A stretch of DNA of 64,000 nt from Bacteroidota bacterium (GCA_023396415.1 JAEWWJ010000060.1:1-64000), one strand, 5' to 3'; shown: positions 1 to 9,057, counted from the stretch's first letter. Notes: a model not told the origin generated them from the sequence alone. Made by a program: numbers and translations.

Positions 1-53
1 GTTTTTTTACATTCGCATTCATTTTCAGCCACAAAAATAAAACAAACATCGCT

Positions 54-869
54 ATGAGCAATTTTGAAAACAAGAAAGTATTGATCACCGGTGGTGCCTC
101 GGGTATTGGGCTGCTGATGGGGAAAAGGGCATTGGAACTGGGTGCAAGTCATTTTATTATTTGGGACCTCAATGCCCTACTCAGGAAAAAGGTGATAGCC
201 GAGATCAGCGCCGAAGGGAAAACGGCCCTTGGTTACCAGGTTGATGTTTCGGATGCTGAGGCGGTTGAAGAGGCATCCAAAACATTGATTCAAAACAATT
301 TGATTCCTGATATTTTGATTTTGAATGCCGGAATTGTGTCAGGAAAATATTTTCACACGCATGACAAAGGCGAGATTGAACGCACCATCAACGTCAATGT
401 CTTGGGTTGTATGTTGCCCGCAAGGGCTTTATTGCCTGCAATGATTGCGCGTGGAAATGGCCATATTGTTTCAATTTCGTCGGCAGCCGGCATGTTGGCC
501 AATCAAAAAATGGCTGTTTATGCGGCCAGCAAATGGGCAGTTTATGGCTGGTCGGAGAGTTTGAGGTTAGAAATGCAGGCGCTTAAAACCGGAATTCATG
601 TCACCACGGTGACACCAAGTTTTATTAATACAGGAATGTTCGATGGCGTAAAAACCAACCCTATCATCCCTAAACTGTCTCCTGAAAAGGCTACGAGGAA
701 GATCATCCGTGGGATTCAAAAAAACAAAATCTTTGTCAGGATGCCATTGATGGTTTACACCCTTCCGTTTGTAAAAGGCATTTTGCCTATACGTTGGTTT
801 GATCTGCTGGTGGGCAAAGGTCTTGGTGTTTACAAAACAATGCAAGCGTTCACCGGACGAAAACCATAA
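54..869 (+). CDS. Short-chain dehydrogenase/reductase (SDR family)
   Basis: Classical SDR of 271 residues, a cytosolic NAD(P)(H)-dependent oxidoreductase. The Rossmann glycine motif TGGASGIG is at residues 12-19, an NAG motif follows near residue 92, and the catalytic YxxxK is YAASK at residues 156-160 with the partner serine in the SISSAAG stretch just before. The C-terminal 60 residues are hydrophobic and basic, as in SDRs related to retinol or 17-beta-hydroxysteroid dehydrogenases that associate with membranes, so a lipid-like substrate is possible. The substrate cannot be read from the sequence. The family call is firm; any more specific name would be a guess. Confidence 0.9.
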   Translation: MSNFENKKVLITGGASGIGLLMGKRALELGASHFIIWDLNALLRKKVIAEISAEGKTALGYQVDVSDAEAVEEASKTLIQNNLIPDILILNAGIVSGKYFHTHDKGEIERTINVNVLGCMLPARALLPAMIARGNGHIVSISSAAGMLANQKMAVYAASKWAVYGWSESLRLEMQALKTGIHVTTVTPSFINTGMFDGVKTNPIIPKLSPEKATRKIIRGIQKNKIFVRMPLMVYTLPFVKGILPIRWFDLLVGKGLGVYKTMQAFTGRKP

Positions 870-942
870 TCAGATGCGTTGTTTTGTCCTCAAACCTACA
901 AGAATAACCGCAATAAAAACACCCCTACTTTTTTCTTCTGTT

Positions 943-950
943 TATCTTTG
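943..950 (+). promoter_or_regulatory. Bacteroidota -7 promoter element
   Basis: TATCTTTG matches the TAnnTTTG consensus and lies 15 bases before the ATG at 966. It implies a very short leader and argues that translation starts at 966, not at the upstream in-frame codon at 879. Confidence 0.55.
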
Positions 951-965
951 CTGCAAAATCTGAGT

Positions 966-1274
966 ATGGATTATCCGCTTCAACCCCTCGAGCCGGCAGA
1001 TATTGCCAAAAACCTCCATCTTGACCGTGAGACCTTGCACCAGCAATTGAAACTGTTTATTTTCGATTTGTTGGAGCATGATTTTGAACGTTTGTGCGCA
1101 CTCATGTACCGGCATGATGTGCATGAAAGCAAATTCAACGCGGCGCTTGGTTTGTCCAACGACCACGAACGGGCCGGAGCGATTGCCCATTTGGTGATTG
1201 ACCGGGAAATTTTGAAGATGAATACGCGTGCAGCCTACAGCCGCGAAAAGAATAAAAACGCCATAAAAGATTAA
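966..1274 (+). CDS. Small helical conserved-type protein, function unknown
   Basis: A 102-residue soluble protein that I do not recognise. It is predicted mostly helical, rich in Leu, His and Asp/Glu, with no signal peptide and no membrane segment. The reading frame stays open back to 879, but the stretch 879-965 contains a good promoter element, so the ATG at 966 (MDYPLQP) is the better start. It ends only 7 bases before the ZIP transporter start, so the two are probably cotranscribed. Nothing in the sequence points to metal binding beyond scattered histidines, so a link to the transporter rests on position alone. Confidence 0.7.
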   Translation: MDYPLQPLEPADIAKNLHLDRETLHQQLKLFIFDLLEHDFERLCALMYRHDVHESKFNAALGLSNDHERAGAIAHLVIDREILKMNTRAAYSREKNKNAIKD

Positions 1275-1281
1275 TTCTATC

Positions 1282-2091
1282 ATGGAATTTTCACCAGAAA
1301 ACATCCTTTTTGCTTTCGGCTTGACGCTTTTTGCAGGTCTTTCAACGGGTTTTGGAAGTTTAATCGCTTTGATGGCCAAACGAACCAATACCAAATTTTT
1401 GTCGGTTTCGCTGGGCTTTTCGGCAGGTGTGATGATTTATGTTTCGTTTGTTGAAATTTTTGTGAAAGCCAAAACGGTGTTGGTGGAAGATCTGGGTGTT
1501 GTGGCCGGAAACTGGGTAACAGTAACTGCTTTTTTTGGCGGAATCCTATTGATTGGTATCATTGATAAACTGATCCCGAATGTTGAAAATCCGCACGAAA
1601 TAAAGCGCGTGGAGGAAATGACTCAAACGGATAAAGAAAACAAGCTCAAGCGTTTAGGTCTGTTTACGGCATTGGCTATCGGTATCCACAACTTCCCCGA
1701 AGGCTTGGCTACTTTTACAGCTGCCCTCAACGATCCCGGTCTTGGAATTGCCATTGCTGTGGCCATCGCCATACACAACATCCCCGAAGGTATTGCTGTT
1801 TCGGTGCCTATTTACTATGCTACCGGAAGTAGAAAAAAAGCTTTTTGGCTGTCTTTCAGCAGTGGTTTGGCCGAGCCGATTGGCGCGGCTGTTGGCTTTT
1901 TGGTGCTGATGCCCTTTATGAGTCCAATTGTTTTTGGGGTGCTTTTTGCTTTGGTGGCGGGCATCATGGTGTTTATATCGTTGGATGAGTTGTTGCCGGC
2001 AGCCGAAACCTATGGCGAACATCATCTTTCTATATACGGCCTCGTGGCCGGAATGGCAGTCATGGCCATCAGCTTGTTGCTTTTCTTGTGA
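1282..2091 (+). CDS. zupT: ZIP family divalent metal transporter (ZupT-like)
   Basis: Inner-membrane metal importer of 269 residues with about eight hydrophobic segments. The two signature metal-binding helices are visible: HNFPEGLATF near residue 138 and HNIPEGIAVSVP near residue 165, the paired HNxPEG motifs of ZIP proteins of the ZupT type, which carry Zn(II) and other divalent ions into the cytoplasm. A charged loop between helices 3 and 4 (residues about 95-125, rich in Glu and Lys) is usual for the family. It is followed by a strong hairpin terminator shared with the convergent hsp20 gene. Confidence 0.93.
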   Translation: MEFSPENILFAFGLTLFAGLSTGFGSLIALMAKRTNTKFLSVSLGFSAGVMIYVSFVEIFVKAKTVLVEDLGVVAGNWVTVTAFFGGILLIGIIDKLIPNVENPHEIKRVEEMTQTDKENKLKRLGLFTALAIGIHNFPEGLATFTAALNDPGLGIAIAVAIAIHNIPEGIAVSVPIYYATGSRKKAFWLSFSSGLAEPIGAAVGFLVLMPFMSPIVFGVLFALVAGIMVFISLDELLPAAETYGEHHLSIYGLVAGMAVMAISLLLFL

Positions 2092-2121
2092 TTGCTGCAT
2101 GAAAGGATGATAAATGAAAAT

Positions 2122-2157
2122 AAAAAAAGCCTGTCCGAATTTTCGGACAGGCTTTTT
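2122..2157. terminator. Bidirectional intrinsic terminator
   Basis: Perfect 10-bp stem GCCTGTCCGA/TCGGACAGGC with a 4-base loop, an A-run before it and a T-run after it. It can stop both the rightward ZIP transcript and the leftward hsp20 transcript. Confidence 0.85.
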
Positions 2158-2174
2158 AATCTGCCTTTAACTGC

Positions 2175-2606
2175 TTATGCAATCGCAATTTGTCTGTTGA
2201 CTGCTACTTTGGCTTCTTCGCGTTTTGGCAGTGTGACTTTCAGAATACCGTTCGTGTAATCGGCCTTGATGTTGTCGAGGTCAATTGTTTTTGGTAAGCT
2301 GAAGGAGCGGTTGAACGAGCTGAAACTGAATTCTCTACGGATGAGCCGCTCGTTTTTTTCTTCGCTTTCATTTTTCAACTCTGCCGAAATGGTCAGCACA
2401 TTGTTGTCGAGGTTGATATTGAAATCTTCCTTTTTTAATCCCGGTGCAGCCAATTCAAGTCCAAACATATCTTCGGTTTCGCAAATGTTAACCGATGGGG
2501 TTAGGTTGCGGTTTTCTAACGAACGGAAGAAAAAGTTTTTGTCGAAATCTTCCATCAATTCTGAAAGCATGTTTACTGGTCGTTGGTTAAATCTGATAAG
2601 GTTCAT
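2175..2606 (-). CDS. Hsp20/alpha-crystallin small heat-shock protein
   Basis: Cytosolic ATP-independent holdase chaperone of 143 residues, a normal length. The alpha-crystallin domain spans about residues 35-135 and ends with the usual GILKVTLPK strand, followed by a short C-terminal tail; the N-terminal arm contains FNQRPVNMLSELMEDF. The ATG at 2606 is preceded on its strand by a GGAG ribosome site about 10 bases upstream, unusual in this phylum, where Shine-Dalgarno sites are weak, and consistent with high-level stress expression. It stands alone between a shared terminator and a divergent membrane-protein gene. Confidence 0.94.
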   Translation of the reverse strand: MNLIRFNQRPVNMLSELMEDFDKNFFFRSLENRNLTPSVNICETEDMFGLELAAPGLKKEDFNINLDNNVLTISAELKNESEEKNERLIRREFSFSSFNRSFSLPKTIDLDNIKADYTNGILKVTLPKREEAKVAVNRQIAIA

Positions 2607-2842
2607 GGTTTGTTTCTCCTATTTTAAGTTTGACATTTTTTAAATTGATTTCACTTTACCCTTTTCAAATCCTGTTCCAATGGTTAAAACACTAAAATTT
2701 GATCACTTTTAATGCCAAAATGGCCGATTGGATAAAAATGGAACAGACAATATGGCCGTTTTAATAAATATCCGATGTACTTTAATCTAAAAGAACGATC
2801 AAAGAATTAGCTTTCGACATGGGTGCAGAGCAGGGAACTGTA

Positions 2843-2850
2843 TATCTTTG
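2843..2850 (+). promoter_or_regulatory. Bacteroidota -7 promoter element
   Basis: TATCTTTG inside the first codons of the longest reading of the next gene. It supports an internal TTG start at 2868 over the GTG at 2823. Confidence 0.5.
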
Positions 2851-2867
2851 CAAGAAAATATTTTTAT

Positions 2868-3926
2868 TTGACAGACATTCACAACATCATCAAGCCCCGG
2901 CGGGTTATCTATCCTATCCTTATCGGTGTGGGGGTGGCGGTATGGATGCTTTGGCGTAATTTCGATCCAGAAGCTTTTAGCTTTTTAACTTGGTCGTGGG
3001 CTGCCGTGGCCGGCTTGACTGCGGCTGTTGGAATGATGGCCATCCGCGACATCGCTTATATGTACCGCCTCATTATCCTTACCGATGGCAAGTTGAGCTG
3101 GAAGCAAGCCTTTGATGTAATCATGCTTTGGGAATTTAGCTCCGCGGTATCGCCTTCGGTGGTGGGTGGAACAGGCCCGGCCATATTTTTTCTTTATAAA
3201 GAGGGTATCAATACCGGAAAAAGCACAGCAGTGGTGCTTACGGCCATCTTTCTAGATGAGGTTTTTTTTATTGTAATGGTGCCTTTGTTGTATCTCATTT
3301 TTGGTGATTTGGTGTTTCCACCCGACAGTTCAGCCGTTTTTGCAGGGGTAAAAGCAGCTTTAATGATGGGCTATGTCGTTATATTCATCTACACGCTGCT
3401 GTTGGCCTATACCTTGTTTGTCAATCCCTATTTCTTTAAATGGTTGCTGTCGTTTATTTTTCTTATTCCATTTTTGCGCCGCTTTCGCACCCGTATGCGT
3501 AAAATGGCCAATCAGCTGATTATTACTTCTAATATGCTTAAAGGTAAGTCGTTTAGCTATTGGTTCAGGGCAGGATTGGCTACTTTTCTTTCGTGGACGG
3601 GACGCTATTGGGTGGTGAATTTTATGTTTATGGCTTATTTTTTCGATAAGTTAGGTTTTACCGATCATCTGCTGATTTATGCCCGTCAGCTTACCATGTG
3701 GATTATCCTGCTTATCAGTCCAACGCCGGGTGGCAGCGGCATTGCTGAATTTGTTTTCAGCGATTTTTTAAGCGACTTGCTGCCCAATGCTGCTTGGGCC
3801 GTTCCAATGGCGTTGCTGTGGAGGCTCATCAGCTATTATCCTTACCTTTTTATGGGCGCTATTGTTTTGCCCCGCTGGATTAAAAGGGTATTCAAAAAGA
3901 AGCTTGTGTATGAAGTAGTTGAATAA
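2868..3926 (+). CDS. YbhN/lysylphosphatidylglycerol synthase TM-region family membrane protein
   Basis: Polytopic inner-membrane protein of about 352 residues with roughly eight transmembrane segments, of the flippase-like family also found as the membrane half of lysyl-phosphatidylglycerol synthase (PF03706). Family landmarks are EFSSAVSPSVVGGTGPA after the third segment and the late SPTPGGSGIAEF motif. These proteins are thought to move or modify lipids, but the substrate is unknown here. The frame opens with GTG at 2823, but a promoter element at 2843-2850 favours TTG at 2868. The last 195 bases (3732-3926) have a decayed copy at 5845-5993. Confidence 0.85.
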   Translation: MTDIHNIIKPRRVIYPILIGVGVAVWMLWRNFDPEAFSFLTWSWAAVAGLTAAVGMMAIRDIAYMYRLIILTDGKLSWKQAFDVIMLWEFSSAVSPSVVGGTGPAIFFLYKEGINTGKSTAVVLTAIFLDEVFFIVMVPLLYLIFGDLVFPPDSSAVFAGVKAALMMGYVVIFIYTLLLAYTLFVNPYFFKWLLSFIFLIPFLRRFRTRMRKMANQLIITSNMLKGKSFSYWFRAGLATFLSWTGRYWVVNFMFMAYFFDKLGFTDHLLIYARQLTMWIILLISPTPGGSGIAEFVFSDFLSDLLPNAAWAVPMALLWRLISYYPYLFMGAIVLPRWIKRVFKKKLVYEVVE

Positions 3927-4262
3927 TCCGTAGATTGACAAAAAAACAAACATCAACGCGGTTTCAAGGAAATCAATTTACAAAAAGCGCGAGGATGTTC
4001 AATGCCACTACAAATGGCTGACCAAAACGCTACAAGCACAATCCAGCTGCAGCAGTGCAAGGATTATATTTTGAAAATCAATATTCGAATCTCTTGCATT
4101 TTCTACTTTTAAACAAGCTCTAAATTTACAATTCTGAACCATCTCAAGTCATACAGATATCCAATGTTTTATGGCTTTTTGTTGTGTTTTTGTTATGGGC
4201 GAAAATTGAAATGATTTGTTCTTGTTTTGTCAAAAGACTCATCCTTCCGAATTATGTAGGTA
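3927..4262. other. Intergenic stretch with no recognisable gene
   Basis: No convincing reading frame, RNA or terminator. It sits between the intact YbhN-type gene and the T9SS adhesin gene, inside the patch bounded by the duplicated 3' end, and may be debris of the event that built the patch. Confidence 0.4.
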
Positions 4263-4270
4263 TACTTTTG
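4263..4270 (+). promoter_or_regulatory. Bacteroidota -7 promoter element
   Basis: TACTTTTG 38 bases before the ATG at 4308 of the T9SS adhesin gene. Confidence 0.5.
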
Positions 4271-4307
4271 CTTTATTCTTTATTTAATGAACTAAAACTA
4301 AATTTTT

Positions 4308-5811
4308 ATGAAACGAACTTTTACCTTAACACTAAGTCTTTTTGTGTGTTTGTTTGGCTTTTCGCAAAACACAATTTTTTCTACCGGATTTGAAGGCCCT
4401 GGTTTTGATGACGGTTGGACTATTGGGATGTCAACAAGCATTGATCAAACACCTTATGATTATCCTGGCGGATACCATACCTGGGAAATGTGGGCTATAC
4501 ATAATCCTAATCCACAGGGATATGTACATTCAGGTGATTCGGCGGCTTTTATCGGAGGAACCCTGGATTTGGAAGACAAATACGATTGGTTGATGTCGCC
4601 ACGATTTGCAGTCCGGGAAAATGCTGCAACAAATGTAAATTACTGGATGTGGTATCACGCTTCGGGGCCTTCCTATTGGACTTGGTTATACATTATGGTT
4701 TATAATGTTGCAGAAAATAATTGGGAAGTAGGCGAATTGATTTTATATGAGCAGAATGTAGCTTTGCACTATGTTGAAGAATACTCCTTTGATTTAAGTG
4801 CTTGGAAAGGAAAAGAGGTTAGAGTTGCGTTTGTTAAGAGAGGGACTTATCAATTTGCAATGGATGATATCAGCTGTGTTTCCGTAGAACTCGGAAATGA
4901 TATGGCTATGAATGCCATTCTGGCTCCCTAGTAATCAAAATGGCTGTGTGTTCGCCTCAGACGAAGAGATTCAAATAAGATTGAAAAACACAGGAATCAT
5001 TGACATAAATACTTTTGAGGTGCAATATACCCTCAACAATAGTATTGTTGTTACTGAAACGGTCAATCAAGAAATTAAGGCAGGAGAAACATTGGAATAT
5101 ACGTTTAATGAAAAAGCTGATTTATCTTCCTTTGGAAATTATAACATTGATGTTAAAGTGATCGTTGCCGATGATCAAAATCCGGCAAATGATGAACTGT
5201 CAACGGTAGTTGTTTCGGCTGATGCCACAATCAGAATAGAGATCAAAACGGATCAATTTTCACAGGTAGATAATTCGTGGATATTAAAAGATTCTGATAA
5301 TAAATTAGTTGCATCAGCAGGAATTGGCGATCTTCCGTACGAAGAAGCGTATATTGTGGATGTATGTGTGCTTACCAGTGAATGTTACTCTTTTAGAATT
5401 TATGACGAATATGGTGACGGTTTAACTAATTTTGGTGGTCCTTCCGGATACTTAAAGGTTTACTATAACGGACAAGAAGTGGGAGGTTTTAGTGAGGATG
5501 AAGCTAATTTTGGAAGCGAATTTACCATTGAAGAAATTGGTGATGGGTGCACTGTAAGTTTATCTGAATTTAATTCTCATAACCTTAAAGCGTATCCAAA
5601 CCCTGTAAGCCATCTCTTATTTGTAGAAAATGTAGCAGATGTTCACTCCGTGCGTATCGTTGATATGCTTGGCGGGGAATATACATCGCGAGTTATAGGA
5701 TCTTCAAATAGAGTTACTCTTGATTTTTCAAATTTTGAAAACGGATTGTATTTGGTTAAAATCAACTCGAAAATGAACGATACTAAGACGATTTTAATTC
5801 AAAAAAGATAA
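4308..5811 (+). pseudogene. Frameshifted T9SS-secreted cleaved-adhesin-domain protein
   Basis: A surface or secreted protein split by one frameshift. Frame one (4308-4931) encodes a signal peptide ending FGFSQ and a cleaved-adhesin (PF07675-like) jelly-roll domain with typical FSTGFEG and MDDISC strands, then stops at TAG. Frame two resumes from 4930 as SNQNGCVFASDEEIQIRLKN, an Ig-like/CARDB-like repeat that normally follows directly, and ends at 5811 with a T9SS sorting domain (YPNPVS, then GLYLVKI and a basic tail). Dropping the T at 4929 restores one protein of about 500 residues. It could be a true inactivation or a base-calling error. The domain type is shared with gingipain and haemagglutinin C-terminal regions. 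Confidence 0.8.
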
Positions 5812-5844
5812 CTTTTTAAACAGTTTTGAGGTGTTTTGTTTACC

Positions 5845-5993
5845 CAAGGTTCGTTGGCATCGGCTTTGCTGAATTTGTTTCCGGCGATCTTGTTGTCCAA
5901 TCCTGCTTGGGCCGCTCCAATGGTGCTATTGTTTTGCCCTGCCGGATTAAAAGGGTATTCAAAAAGGAGCTTGTTTATGAAGTGGTAGAATAA
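5845..5993 (+). pseudogene. Decayed duplicate of the 3' end of the YbhN-type gene
   Basis: The bases from about 5856 to 5993 align with 3732-3926, the end of the intact YbhN-type gene. Aligned segments are about 89% identical by eye (roughly 15 mismatches in 139), including the shared run GGATTAAAAGGGTATTC and the same stop region. Two deletions, of about 11 and about 46 bases, destroy the frame; the larger is bounded by ATGG repeats. It is a non-functional remnant. Together with the intact copy it forms a direct repeat around the T9SS adhesin gene. Confidence 0.85.
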
Positions 5994-6018
5994 ATCTCAG
6001 ATGATCAACTAGGTATAA

Positions 6019-6056
6019 ACAGCCCTTATGATTTGAAAATCATAAGGGCTGTTTTT
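6019..6056. terminator. Intrinsic terminator, strong hairpin
   Basis: Perfect 15-bp stem ACAGCCCTTATGATT with a TGAA loop, followed on the plus strand by TTTTTG. It lies just after the leftward glnA gene and probably ends that transcript as well as any rightward one. Confidence 0.8.
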
Positions 6057-6082
6057 GAAAAGGCAGTCACTATGTTTCTGAC

Positions 6083-7585
6083 TCAACCGCAGTGGAAATA
6101 TTGGCTCACCAAAGCCAGAATACGGGCTTCATCGTTTCCGAGCTCGGCTCTGAGGTTTTTATCGTTGAAATTACGGAGGTAGTCAATCAAAAAGTTGAGA
6201 ATATTTTCAGGGAAGATGTCGTATTTGCGGTAAATTTCTTTGTGTTTTTCAAGCATCTCAGCCGACTCAACACAAGAACCCGGAAGCTGTTCCAGCTCAG
6301 CGGTTCTATTTTTGTGTTCTTCATGAAAAATATTCACGTCAACATAGGTTTTTTCTGCAAATGCCAGTGCATTTTCCATCTCGAAGCCATGACGGGCGGC
6401 TACGGTGAGACCGGCCATCAAGAGATAGATGTCCGCTGAACCATCAGGAGCCCGAAACTCAACGGTTTGTTTGTTGTTGGTGTCGAGATCGAGTGGTTTC
6501 TCCAACGGATTGGCATCCGAAATCATATCGAACTCATTGGTCCAACCCAAGGGCACGCGCACTAAAACCGAGCGGTTGCGGTCGCCCCAGCAAATGTTGG
6601 TGGGGGCTTCTTGGTGGGGCACCAATCTAAAGTAGGAGGTAGGGTTCATATTGCCAAAAGCGGTGAGCGAACCGGCAAGAGTTAGATAACCTGCAATGGC
6701 TTTTCGTGCGTCATTGCTCAGTTTGCCGTTGTTCATCATCATGCTTTTGCCGTCTTTCATCAAACGGGTATGCACGTGCATGCCGCTTCCAGCTTTTCCA
6801 ACAATAATTTTTGGGGCAAAGGTGATGGTAACACCGATTTGATAGGCGAGGGTGCGCATGATCCATTTGGCTATAACAAGCTGATCGGCTGCATCTTCCA
6901 CATTGGTGGGAAGAAACTCAATTTCGTTTTGCTCATAAATCTTTCCATTCAGTGAAAAGTTACCCACTTCGGAGTGGCCATACTTAATTTGTCCGCCACT
7001 TTGCGCAATCAACCGCATGGCTTCGCGCCTGAACATGCCGTATTTGTTGAAAGGTGACGATTCGTGATAGCCTTTTTGGTTCACTGCCGGATACAAATCT
7101 TGCTCTTCGCTGATGATGTAATATTCCAGCTCGCCCATGGTCTCGAAGGTAAGACCCGTTTGCGCTTTCATGGCTTTGTGGGCCTTGCGAAGCACAAATT
7201 CGGGAGAACAATCCAACGGCTTGCCATGGCGGTCATAAAAAGAGCACAACACATCAAGGGTTGGAATATCGGAGAAGGGGTTTCTGAATGCAGTGCGGTA
7301 TTTGGGAACTACATAAAGGTCGCTGCTCCCGGTTTCAATAAAGGGAAAGAGGCTCGACCCGTCAACCCTTTCGCCAACAGAAAGGATGTTTTCGAGGTGA
7401 TCGCGGCTGTTGATGATAAAATTCAAGGTCTTGAGACGCCCATCCCAACCGGCATAGCGAAAGTTGATCATTTGAATGTCGTGGTCTTCGATGTACCGTA
7501 TTAAATCAGTTCGTGTGAAATCACATGCAGGTTTGTTCAGGTATTGGACCAAAGGGTTGGGATTCATTGAAGTGAACTCGTTCAT
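6083..7585 (-). CDS. glnA: Glutamine synthetase (type I-like)
   Basis: ATP-dependent ligation of ammonia to glutamate in the cytosol, 500 residues. The N-terminal beta-grasp domain (about 20-115) is followed by the catalytic barrel with MGELEYYI (metal ligands), FAPKIIVGKAGSGMHVH (ATP and metal site) and NICWGDRNRSVLVRVP (glutamate and phosphate site). I see no NLYDLPPEE-like segment around the adenylylation tyrosine of enteric enzymes; the equivalent region reads VDVNIFHEEHKNRTAELEQ, so GlnE-type control is unlikely. It is a single gene with its own promoter and terminator. The subclass is inferred from length and motifs. Confidence 0.93.
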   Translation of the reverse strand: MNEFTSMNPNPLVQYLNKPACDFTRTDLIRYIEDHDIQMINFRYAGWDGRLKTLNFIINSRDHLENILSVGERVDGSSLFPFIETGSSDLYVVPKYRTAFRNPFSDIPTLDVLCSFYDRHGKPLDCSPEFVLRKAHKAMKAQTGLTFETMGELEYYIISEEQDLYPAVNQKGYHESSPFNKYGMFRREAMRLIAQSGGQIKYGHSEVGNFSLNGKIYEQNEIEFLPTNVEDAADQLVIAKWIMRTLAYQIGVTITFAPKIIVGKAGSGMHVHTRLMKDGKSMMMNNGKLSNDARKAIAGYLTLAGSLTAFGNMNPTSYFRLVPHQEAPTNICWGDRNRSVLVRVPLGWTNEFDMISDANPLEKPLDLDTNNKQTVEFRAPDGSADIYLLMAGLTVAARHGFEMENALAFAEKTYVDVNIFHEEHKNRTAELEQLPGSCVESAEMLEKHKEIYRKYDIFPENILNFLIDYLRNFNDKNLRAELGNDEARILALVSQYFHCG

Positions 7586-7625
7586 AGTTCTTCTAATTGG
7601 TGAAAGAATCGAAAAAATTTAGGTG

Positions 7626-7654
7626 CAAAGGTATCATTTTGATTGAAAAATCAA
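7626..7654 (-). promoter_or_regulatory. Promoter of glnA
   Basis: On the minus strand TTG at 7654-7652, an 18-base gap, then TACCTTTG at 7633-7626, a good match to the Bacteroidota -33/-7 arrangement. The start codon is 41 bases downstream. Confidence 0.6.
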
Positions 7655-7741
7655 CACTTTTAGAGGCGCGAATTAGATGCGTTTGCAAACAAAAAGGATC
7701 ATCGTTTTGATGCGGGCAGCGCATGAGTTTTAGCTTTTCAT

Positions 7742-8842
7742 TTATTGCTGTTTCAGCCCGGAGAAATATGTTTCCAAAAGTTGAGCAGCGCCAATATACG
7801 AACTCATTTTTTGCTGTTTGATGGCTTGTTCAATTTGAGGCAAAAGCTTTTGTATGCTTTCATTTCCGTAAAAATGGGTCATAATATGCTGTTGCAGACT
7901 GTCGTGCATAATTTGTACTGCTTGGCTCACACGTTTTTGTTGCAGGAAACCATTTTCGCGGGTTTCGCTCATAAAATATTCAACCATTTCCCAAACCTCG
8001 GCAATGCCTGTGTTTTCTATCGAAGAGCAGGTGAGTACTTTTGGTGCAACGCCCGATTCGGCAGGTGGAAAAAGATGGAGGGCATTATCGCATTCGGCTT
8101 TGGCTCTATTGGCCTTTTGGATGTTGTCGCCATCGGCTTTGTTTACCACCAGTCCATCGGCCATTTCCATGATGCCGCGCTTGATACCTTGCAGCTCATC
8201 GCCGGCACCGCTGATGAGGATTAAAAGGAAAAAATCTACCATCGAATGAACGGCAATTTCCGATTGACCTACGCCCACCGTTTCTACAAAAATAGTATCA
8301 AAGCCGGCGGCTTCGCACAGGATGATGCTTTCGCGCGTTTTTCGGGCCACGCCGCCAAGGGTTCCTTCTGATGCCGATGGTCTGATATAGGCATTGGGAT
8401 GTGTGGCCAGCTGCTCCATACGGGTTTTGTCGCCCAAAATACTGCCCTTCGAGCGTTGGCTGCTGGGGTCAATGGCCAACACGGCAATCTTGTGATTTTT
8501 TTCGGCCAAATACATTCCCAAAGCTTCGATGAAAGTGCTTTTTCCTGCTCCGGGAACACCGGTAATGCCCAGCCTCACTGCTTTTCCCGAATGGGGCAAA
8601 CAGGCGGCGATCACTTCTTGGGCAATCTTTTGATGCCTCGGAAGCGAACTCTCGATCAGGGTGATGGCCTTGCTTAACAGAACAATATCGCCCGATAGAA
8701 TGCCATTCACATAGTCTGAAACAGCGATCGTTTCTCGCTTTAGGGCTTTAAGCCTGTTGATGGCTTCCGAATTTACGGGGTCAGGCTGAGCGATGCCCTC
8801 GTTCACTTTAAGTGCGGTTTTAAAACTTTTGTCCTTGTTCAT
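7742..8842 (-). CDS. meaB: MeaB-type GTPase, methylmalonyl-CoA mutase chaperone
   Basis: G3E-family GTPase of 366 residues that protects and reloads the B12-dependent methylmalonyl-CoA mutase. The P-loop GVPGAGKST is near residue 95, a DPSS switch segment follows, then ETVGVGQSE and the base-specificity segment VVNKADGDN. Length and motif order match MeaB/ArgK proteins. The mutase subunits are not in the window, so the gene stands apart from its client; the family and the presence of mutases in propionate-producing Bacteroidota support the assignment. It has its own promoter. Confidence 0.93.
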   Translation of the reverse strand: MNKDKSFKTALKVNEGIAQPDPVNSEAINRLKALKRETIAVSDYVNGILSGDIVLLSKAITLIESSLPRHQKIAQEVIAACLPHSGKAVRLGITGVPGAGKSTFIEALGMYLAEKNHKIAVLAIDPSSQRSKGSILGDKTRMEQLATHPNAYIRPSASEGTLGGVARKTRESIILCEAAGFDTIFVETVGVGQSEIAVHSMVDFFLLILISGAGDELQGIKRGIMEMADGLVVNKADGDNIQKANRAKAECDNALHLFPPAESGVAPKVLTCSSIENTGIAEVWEMVEYFMSETRENGFLQQKRVSQAVQIMHDSLQQHIMTHFYGNESIQKLLPQIEQAIKQQKMSSYIGAAQLLETYFSGLKQQ

Positions 8843-8861
8843 GGCCGAAGCTTGTTTGGTG

Positions 8862-8869
8862 CAAAAGTA
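8862..8869 (-). promoter_or_regulatory. Bacteroidota -7 promoter element for meaB
   Basis: TACTTTTG on the minus strand, 20 bases before the meaB start. Confidence 0.5.
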
Positions 8870-8958
8870 CTAAGAATAGCCATGAAAACTGGCTTTGCCA
8901 CTTTCTGTTTCTGTTGGAATTAATGGATAAGTTTTCGATGTTTTGAAAGAAAATTGAT

Positions 8959-8966
8959 TACTTTTG
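8959..8966 (+). promoter_or_regulatory. Bacteroidota -7 promoter element for tRNA-Lys
   Basis: TACTTTTG 14 bases before the mature tRNA 5' end. Confidence 0.5.
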
Positions 8967-8980
8967 CACCCCTAATTCAT

Positions 8981-9053
8981 CTCTCCGTAGCTCAGTTGGT
9001 AGAGCAATTGACTCTTAATCAATGGGTCACAGGTTCGAGCCCTGTCGGGGAGA
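8981..9053 (+). tRNA. tRNA-Lys (anticodon CTT)
   Basis: A 73-base cloverleaf. The acceptor stem CTCTCCG pairs with CGGGGAG with one G-T pair; the anticodon stem ATTGA/TCAAT holds the loop CTCTTAA with anticodon CTT at 9014-9016; the T-arm is ACAGG-TTCGAGC-CCTGT. The CCA end is not encoded. It has its own promoter and terminator. Confidence 0.97.
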
Positions 9054-9057
9054 CAAA

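Noticed and set aside
4908..4935. Programmed ribosomal frameshift in the cleaved-adhesin gene
   Set aside because: No slippery heptamer and no following pseudoknot are evident, and the family is not known for recoding; mutation or sequence error is simpler.
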